From contig VZRZ01002682.1 in the NCBI GenBank assembly GCA_013398175.1, positions 733,263 through 797,262 of the forward strand: a stretch of 64,000 bases of DNA, in the 5' to 3' direction. Below, piece after piece: positions 56,301 through 64,000 of the stretch. The stretch is from Climacteris rufus (taxonomy: Eukaryota; Chordata; Aves; Passeriformes; Climacteridae). Under the pieces are notes generated by a model. That model had not been told where the DNA came from, did not search any database, and saw only the letters and a list, made by a program, of their open reading frames with translations. Each line of letters starts with the position of its first letter. Position 1 is the stretch's first letter. Both the position numbers and the translations under genes were made by a program.

Positions 56301-59300
56301 AGTCTATAGAACAATGACTACTCTTCAAGTGGAGAAAAAATGCCAGAACCCCTCAGATTCATCCCACCAGCCTTTAAACACAGTTTTATTCCTGAACTAT
56401 TTTGACACCAAAAGCTTTACAGCATAAACCAAAACACAGCACAAGGCACTTATGGCCAGTGCTGACGAATTGAAACACTTTTTGTGCTGGAAAAGTGAGG
56501 GAAAAGTGTCTTCTAATGCTTTGAAAATAAGTCATGGTTAACATGAAGGCACGATTTAAGACTGACTCATAGCCTTGCTTCCCAAACAGCTCCTTGTTCT
56601 CTCAGGCTTGAGCAGTTCTCAGGCTGCTCAAAGCAACAGAATGGTCTGAATCACAACACTGAGAGACTCAAAATTTCATTTCAACTTCTGCTGCTAACTT
56701 GAAGCAATTATTTAAAATAAAAGCTTTAATTGTTTATATTTCAGTTTAAATCTGAGCCCTGTAATTTGATCAGGCTGAGCAAAAATTTTAGTAGTCTTCT
56801 AAAGAAAGGCTCTCCAGCAATGAACATTATTTTGGTCACATTTGTATTCTGAAGTAACATTCACAGTTCCTTCTACAATCAGCAGACATTTCCTCTATTT
56901 CCATCACCATTTATATCCAACACCAGTTCATACTGTTATAACCTTTGGAAGATTAGATGCTAACAGCTCAAAAATTAAACTACTTCCAAAATAAAGTACG
57001 GGAAAAGTCAATGCTTGCTCTGGCAGACAAGTTGGCTCTTTATTGAACCAAATGTCTAGAAATTTCTTAAGGCAACATTTCAAAACCACCTCAGAAAGGC
57101 TTCTAGAAAAGCACCTTGAAGTGATCAACTGGAGAATACTTTATCTGCAGCTGTTCTGGTGCATCCTCATGTCCCAGCTGGGGAAGCTCCAGAGCCTTTG
57201 TGCCACCAGGGCACAAAACAACTCAGGGGACATCACACCATTTCTGAGGGACAAGCCTGGGAGTGATCTGGAGAGGAATTCTTGATTTGAATGGGAAGCT
57301 GATCCTCCTCTGGAAGTGTTTAAGCAATCCTGACAAGTTCCCCCTGTCCCCTTATCACACAGTTATTGGGAGATGTAGCTCCTTCCACACAAACATTCAC
57401 ACAAACCACCAAAACCAAGAGCAAAATTTAAAACTGAGAAAAGCTTGAACAGCCCAGTAATAGAATTTTATCTCTATATTTAAATTTTACAGCCTTCACA
57501 GAACTAGCTGTCAGCAGCAATCATTTCCTAAGAAATGCTAATTTTCATAGTGGAAAAACTGGGTCAAATTGCTACAGCTATGCAAGCATAACAAATTAAA
57601 AAAACAGCCCTGAAATTAAGCAGTGAAAATTAACTTGTAAATCAATTCTTACAACCTCTTCAGCAAGGAGTTTTTAGGTAATCACCTCTGATGAGCCAAC
57701 AGGGTGATTATCACCAATCTTTTTATCCAAGTAAGGAAAGCTATTTACTTCTCATACTCACTTCAGAAGCTCCAAAGTAATTGTTCCCCGAGGCTCTGCT
57801 TCTATACTCTTCCCCCAGAATTTTAGTTTGGGATAGATTGATCCATGAAATATGAAGTCCTTATTGAGGCCTTCAGAATAAAATGCACTAATAGGTGGGT
57901 GGTGGCTGACTTGTTCAGAAATAAACCTAAATCCTAAATCCTCCCTGGTAACAACAAAAAAGAGCATTAAACAGTAAGAATATTTATAGTATTACAAGAG
58001 AAAAGAGTTACTTGGTACTCAAAAAAAATTTGAAGTATTTTTAGGTTAAACTCAAGGTGAGACTTTTCCTTTTGTAGTTCCATGTCACATTCACAATTAA
58101 TGAAATGAGAGGATTTCTACTCTGAACACTTTCTTTTTATAATCCAAACCAGATTTCCACACAAAAAGACATCTGAAGAAGTTTCACTGAAATAACTCAT
58201 GAAAATACAGAAAATCTTTGGTAGCATGAAAAGGTCTGAGTGAAAATTCTTTACTCCACTGCAGACATGTCACCCACTTATCTGAGGAACCTGGAAGTCC
58301 TTCAGACTAATTTGTTTATCTGGCATAATTAACAAAACAATAATTAAATTAATTAATAGTGTCTGCTCAGGAAATGTCTTTGGTGGAAGAACATGAACCA
58401 ATTTTTCTCTAAATAATTCAAAGAGTACTCTGTCTAAACCTAGAAACAAAATTAGTAGTTTTTATAACAACTTTTCAGAAATTCTGAGATAGTTTGAGAA
58501 GAATTTTAGCTCTTCTCAGAAATATATTTTAGTGGTATTTTACTACAACCAAACCAGTGTGAAAGTGTGCTAGCTCAAGAAAACAAACAGCCCCAGCTCC
58601 CAATTTAAGTAATTGTTACCTGGTTAATTCATAGGTTTCTCCTAACAGTGGGTTAAATGGTTTGCCAGTTCTCTCCCACTGAGAAGCTACAGCAGAGACT
58701 GCAAAAGCAGCTACAGCCTGTAAGCAAATTAAGAACACATTATTATGAGAATAGTACATTAAAATTCTGAAGTTTAATATATTATATTTGTAGCACATTA
58801 CAGAATTTCATTATCATTCCAAAAAGAAATTGCTTTATATGGCTTAAAGCCAAAACATTTGTAAGCCATGGGGTGAGTGATACAGAAGTGGGGAAATATA
58901 AGCACTTTTACTAAGAGTGTCATTTCCAACAGGAATTATTTTCTCTGGTAAGTTCTGCCAGGTTACACTCTGCCCCATCTTCCTCGAGGAGATCAGCCTG
59001 TTTTAAATCTACTTTTCCCCCACTTTGACTGTCCCCCACCCTCAGCTCATTGGGAACAGAGCCTTGCTTTCCTAGTGCCAGGTAAGAATTATTTCTAACA
59101 CAGATGAGACTTCTTGAACCATAGCAGCAGGGACAGATGACACTAAGGAGCTCCTGCAGGCTGGAAAATACAGATATGGACCACACAAAGTCCAAGACAG
59201 ACACTCCAGATTCACTTAAAAACAGCGCTGTGAGCAACACCAGCATAACCTAAAGCACACAGTGTCACCATGTTCACTGCCTTGGTGTCAGACCAACCAG

Positions 59301-61545
59301 GTACCACATCCTACTCCCAACAACAACCAGTTTTGGAGAAGAAAAGAGTGGTAAAGTTTGTCACAACATGTTTCATCCAACAACTCCAAAGCCATGAGGC
59401 CACTCAACAAACCAATACAGGGTGGCTCAAAGCCAAGATTTCACCTTCACATAAAACCACAGAAAGTGTCACAGTTAAAGCAGCCCTGAAATGAGCTGTG
59501 GTCCTTGGGCATGGTCAGTTGTGGCACTTTCCTGCTCTAGACTTTTGTTTTAAACTCTCTGCACAGCATGGAGTCTAAAAGTGTCACAAATATTTAATAC
59601 AGTCACTATGAAACAAGAAACTCCTGTAGACAAACTGGGCATTCTTATGGTAGCCCCTTGAAAGAAATACACTCCAGTGAGAAATTGTCTTATAATTCAA
59701 GACTGTGAGAAAAAAACTTCTTCTGAATTGCCCAGAAGGTGGCAGGGGTTCTTACCTGCATTCTTTCCAGGGGATCTGCATGACTACAAGCCTTATTAAT
59801 GAGGTATATGTGCTCCATATATTCTGTTATCCTCTGAAGGAAGCTCAAGGGCTCGTTGAAGACAATGGGCATCGTAATCTTGGACAGCTCCTACATAACC
59901 AAAGGGCAGGGTAATTTCTTAGACACAATACTAAGTTAACAACAGACAACAACAAGAATTCTGAAAATAAGTTGTGGGTGAGTTTATTTATAGCATTCCT
60001 GAAAGGATATTTGGCAAGCCTGTAGCTGTCCAACTGCTACAGCTGAAAGGGGCTGGAAGCACTGCAGAACCCTACTGGCAATCTGAAATAATCACCAACT
60101 TAAAACATTGATCCAGCCAACCTAGTAAATTCACAGAGAATGTTACTCTGATGTGGCCTAGGTTAAGCAGAAGAGGTTAAAATTTCCATAGGTGGCAGCA
60201 ATAATGTGCTGATACTCAAGTGCCACACATTCCTTGGAAATCCTCACATGCCTATTTGCATAAGATCTATCTATTGTACTGCAGCAACCACAAATTACTT
60301 TTGAAAGAACAATTACATAAAGAATAGTACTTGAATTGCTCTAACAGATTTCAGTGACTTTATTTAAGCAACCTGTTATTTGTGTCACACCATTGCTGGT
60401 TCCTCGAGACAGACATGAAGTTCACACAGGAGATTTCCAACTCCCCAAGTCTTTTACCTCACCCAAGCAAATTTGGCTGTTTAATTACAAAGTTGCACTC
60501 ATGATTGAGCACTACAGCATTAATGTGAGTGTTTAACATTTAGCAGAAAGCAGAATGCCACCAGGTGAAGTTGATGCAACATTTTCCTCACCTTGGCACA
60601 GGCAGTAAGGAAAGAAAAATGTTAACCTTAACTGACTTAAATGGATTTGGTCCAAGCAAAAGGTTCTAGTAGATAGGTCACTCATCCCACCAAAAGGAGT
60701 TTTGACAGTACAGCTGTATCTCCTAGATGACATGAATTAATAAAATAAAGCCCTAAATCACATTTTGCTAAGTAAAGAATAAAAAAGCAGGTAAGAGAGA
60801 ACTGTGTCAATCATATTTAACTATATTTTTAATGGCTTTAGCCTAGGTCTTAAAGGACAGCTTCAGAAATGCCAATCTACATGCTCTAACAGCTAAAGAA
60901 GATGTGGAAATAATGTTGTTAATAAATAAATATTGAGATTTACAGAGTTGCAGTTTAAAACTGTTTCCTACCAAAAAAAAGCCCCAAAATGCACCAGGTA
61001 TTGTTCTGTGTCTTAATGCTTAGGCAATAAAATTAACCAGCTAACATTAGGAGATGCTTCATCCAAGCTAACTTACCAGTCCAATGCATTTTTTCAATAT
61101 GCTCCACACACTAAAATCACTTCTAGAAAACATTGGGGCAGGTAATGATGTCCTGTAACAGAAAAAACAACCAATTATCATTATGAGCCCCTTAAACACA
61201 AGCATTTTCTTTTGCAAGTATTAAAGCAACTTATAAAGGAAATAAAGCATTACCCCAGGCTTGGCACAGGAAGCAGACACATGAAATGACCTTTCAGTTC
61301 CAGAGCATTAACCTCTTCCATGAGAACAGTGACACCCCAAAAGATATGAGCCAGCATGTGCTCACCTCTCATCTCCCATGCAGCACTTTTTGTTTACCTG
61401 TGTCTCTTAATTCCATTCTCTTGTATCTCTGTCTCTCCATTATGCTTTCCAGTCCTATTGCTATGGTGTGGATCTAGGTCAAGCATTTCTGGAACTTTGT
61501 GATTTGCTTCTGAAAAGTCTCCTGAAGAATTGTCAGAATCAAAGC
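47356..61545 (-). CDS. OSBPL2: Oxysterol-binding protein-related protein 2 (ORP2), lacks first coding exon, 12 exons
   Basis: ORP2 is a short ORP with a lipid-binding ORD domain and no PH domain. It exchanges sterol for phosphoinositide between endomembranes and the plasma membrane. Exons on the - strand: 61545-61398, 61152-61077, 59890-59756, 58717-58620, 57944-57762, 55212-55105, 54247-54158, 53523-53403, 51780-51652, 50951-50828, 48730-48640, 47458-47356. They sum to 1406 bases, which is a split codon, 467 residues and TGA. Human ORP2 has 480, so about 13 N-terminal residues are missing. That missing exon carries the FFAT-like VAP-binding motif in human. The family signature EQVSHHPP lies in 57944-57762. 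The C-terminus is GTPDWLYSGGYFDRNFSDCPDIY in two pieces within the last exon, matching human closely. Intron 50827-48731 contains the 24-bp repeat array. Human R at the junction 55105/54247 is S here. Confidence 0.96.
48026..48062 (-). mobile_element. Possible CR1 tail remnant
   Basis: TTCATAGAATCACAGAGCAT resembles the reverse complement of a CR1 3' tail. It is too short to classify with certainty. Confidence 0.35.
49371..50834. repeat. Minisatellite: 60 perfect copies of a 24-bp unit plus one variant copy
   Basis: The + strand unit begins CCTGCTCAAA and ends CCCCATGTT. Sixty units from 49371 to 50810 appear identical base for base. A 61st unit at 50811-50834 differs at two adjacent positions and contains the last seven bases of an OSBPL2 exon and its 5' splice site. 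Five of the six reading frames are open through the whole array, giving 8-residue peptide repeats such as NMGLCLSR and EHGAVFEQ (- strand). Such perfect homogeneity means recent expansion, ongoing homogenisation, or collapse or expansion in assembly. Confidence 0.98.
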
Positions 61546-64000
61546 CTGTTCAAAAACCACAAGGCAACAGTTTTCTTAGAAAATGCCAGAGTGCCACTCA
61601 CATTTTGCACCTGAAGCACACTTAAACCAGGTTAGTTTATTTTAAAGAGTATCAGATGAAAACTCTTTATTATATGACCTGATTTCCAAGAGTATTATGA
61701 GCCAACTATTGCATTAGAATCAAGAATTATCATTTTTCACACTGCTGAAAATAAAACTAATTTAGAATCATAAAAGCTCTCGAGTAGCTCCTAATCAGAT
61801 TAGCTGCATTGTCTCCTCTTCAGAGCTGCTGTGTGATTACAGTAATTTGGTTCAGTTATGCAGTTTTCCTCAAAGACCTTAAAATAATTTAACTTACACT
61901 GCTACCAGGCAAGGAGAAAAAGAAACAAAAGAAAAAAGGGCCTTTTCACAATGCAGACAAATGGAACCACAGAAATGTAGGATATTGAACTTCTTTTTGC
62001 CACCCATGTGTGCAGCCCATGTAACATTTCCCTAATAGTGACAGCAGGAATCTGTGGACACCAAGAGGAATCATTCCCTGAGTTCTACAAGAGACCCCCA
62101 GCATGACCTACAGCTGGTGGCTGCATTTCCTAAGCCCCAATTCCATCCCCCTGGTCAAGTGATACTGGAAACACCATTGTAACCACACCCCAGAATGCAG
62201 CAACATTTACAATAGCTTTAATATAAAAATGTTAAACCACCAAGAATCTATAGAACACAAAGCTTCTGTATCAAACAGCCCTAAGTAGGAGTTGGCCTAA
62301 CCAACAATCCAAGATTTCAGTGTAACAATTTTATTTTTTACTCACATCACTTATACACATAATAATATAAATAATGTCAATTTTTGCAGCTGGGTATAAA
62401 TAGGAAAATTTTAAAAGCATTCTGTGAACCTCTACACACACAGTTGGTCACAATGAACAACCACAGGCCTCTCCTCAGTGCTGCTACACAGACTGACTGC
62501 AGAAACAAAACACTTGTTAACCACAACTAAGGACCACAGCAGCATCACCACAGAGCACCCTGAAGTGATGAATTAATACAATTCTTGTCCATGGCCACAG
62601 TACTACAACTGCAAACACTGATGGGCATTCAGAGCAATAAAGGAACATTTTGGCTGAAATTAATTCTAAGAGCACTAAGTCCTTTCTGAGTGCCAGAAGG
62701 GTCAATTCTTCCTCAAGAACAACTTTAGGTTCCAGCTTTCAATTGAAGAGTCAGAATCAAAAAGCAACATGAAAACTGGGGTATTTTCTGGCATACAATT
62801 CTTGCCATGGTCTTAAGGAATACAGAACATAAATTTTACATTCCTTTCATTCCTGCTGTCACAACCTGGGCAGCCACTTGTCTTTGTGCTGAGTTGCCAC
62901 CACACTGTCCCAGAGTCCAGCTGTGGGTACAGAAAGATTCTGAGATATTACAAAGCCTGTAAACACTCTAATGGAATAAAGACACCAGTTTTGACAAAAG
63001 ATTACTTCAATTTTAAATAGAGTAAAAGCTGTGATCCTGTCATTAACTTTTTAAATAAGCAATACTTCAAGTTTGTTTTAACCTCTGCAATGGCTGGTTT
63101 TGCTGAATTAGAGCAATTCATGCAAGGCACACATCCAGAAACAAAAAGCTGCCTTTTTTTTCAGGGACCAAGACCATGGCAATAACATCCAAACCTGCAC
63201 CAGGAAGTCCCACTGATATGATCTCACTTGGTAAACAGCAGCTGCAATGGCTGATGTCATCTCTCACCCTGTCCCCCACGTTTTGATGTCACAAGAATGT
63301 AATTACACAGCAATAACCACACCTTGGCAGCCTTAGTACTCAATGGGAAAGAATGACAGTCACATATACATTCAGGTCATTAAAATGAAGACTACCGTGA
63401 AACACCTGTCTTAAAAAAAAAAACACTTCAGTCAACTCACAACAAAATATTTACAATTTTAAAGTGGTATTTCTAACCATTTAGGAGCTTTTTGGAACTT
63501 GCTACAGTACAAGCAGGAAAATAACTTAGTAGTTTGACTGATAAAGTTGGAAAAAAAAGAAAGAATGAGCTTTCTGGTACATGTGCCCTCATTCAGAAAA
63601 CTGATCAAGCTCACACAACACAAAGAACAGCATCACTTCAACGAGATAAACACATCTAAATGTAAAAGTAAAGCCTCACAACAGCAATAGTTCACTGGCT
63701 TATAGGGGAATAATTATGAAAAATCTGCTGTAATTTCAGTCTTTACACTGTCCCTGAAACCCTGCAAATCATATCAAGTGGCCATTGTGTTATCCACATT
63801 AGTTTTTCTGTTTCCCATCATTCAGAACTGTTTTGTTCTGTTCCTGTACAGCAAACAAGAATTTAGATTCAAGTGTATATATTATTTATGGACAATAATA
63901 TGTCAGTGGTAAGTAAATAAATGCCAACTCAAGTGTCTCGCAGATGAACAACAAAAATTAAATCCCTGCTCCACAAAAAGAAGCACATCAGAAGGGTAAG
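61546..64000 (-). other. OSBPL2 intron to the right edge
   Basis: AT-rich intronic sequence upstream of the first visible OSBPL2 exon. I searched both strands for a segment encoding the conserved acidic N-terminus of ORP2 (E-E-F-F-D-A) and found none. The first coding exon and promoter therefore lie outside the window. No RNA gene or repeat is evident. Confidence 0.7.

Noticed and set aside
57130..57350. Moderately GC-rich block in an OSBPL2 intron with an 80-codon open frame, as a mobile element or exon
   Set aside because: I could not match it to an OSBPL2 segment or to a repeat family, and it has no clear splice sites in phase.
1..64000. CRISPR arrays, operons, ribosome binding sites, insertion sequences, rRNA and tRNA genes
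   Set aside because: The window is spliced vertebrate DNA. The only regular array is the 24-bp minisatellite, which has no spacers, and I found no cloverleaf or rRNA-like sequence.

Overview
This is a vertebrate nuclear window, almost certainly from a bird. Coding sequence is split into many short exons with GT..AG borders. The introns carry fragments of CR1 LINEs, including the typical 3' tail ending in ATTCTATG. LAMA5 has compact, GC-rich introns of the kind seen on avian microchromosomes. The species cannot be named from the sequence alone.

Three genes are present. LAMA5 (laminin alpha-5) runs on the + strand from the left edge to 35595. It is cut at its 5' end, and 69 constitutive-type coding exons plus one alternative exon are visible. 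ADRM1 (Rpn13, the proteasomal ubiquitin receptor) lies on the - strand at 42927-37036, with its whole coding sequence in nine exons. Its upstream noncoding exon and promoter probably fall in or beside a run of N at 43375-43842. OSBPL2 (ORP2) also lies on the - strand, with 12 coding exons from 61545 to 47356. Its first coding exon lies beyond the right edge. From memory, the order and orientation match human 20q13.33 (OSBPL2 and ADRM1 in tandem, LAMA5 convergent with ADRM1). Every exon chain was checked for phase. LAMA5 gives 3199 whole codons plus stop, ADRM1 gives 405 residues, and OSBPL2 gives 467 residues; none contains a frameshift or internal stop.

Layout: 265-5936 N-terminal LE repeats; 6082-16169 the large globular domain IVb; 16418-17985 LE repeats; 18344-19370 the L4/IVa domain with an RGD; 19869-22989 LE repeats; 23070-28311 coiled coil; 28549-35595 five LG domains; 35596 to about 36825 the LAMA5 3' UTR. 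ADRM1 ends tail to tail with LAMA5 after a gap of about 100 bp. OSBPL2 ends with a long 3' UTR reaching about 43910, next to the ADRM1 promoter region. The genes share no pathway. LAMA5 makes a basement membrane chain, ADRM1 brings ubiquitinated cargo to the proteasome, and ORP2 moves sterol and phosphoinositide between membranes.

Two observations stand out. First, LAMA5 has a pair of tandem, homologous, phase-matched exons (7903-8041 and 8330-8459) that cannot be spliced together without an immediate stop, so they look mutually exclusive. Second, OSBPL2 carries 60 apparently identical copies of a 24-bp unit (49371-50810). The array starts at an exon/intron junction, and its edge unit contains the last exon bases and the 5' splice site.
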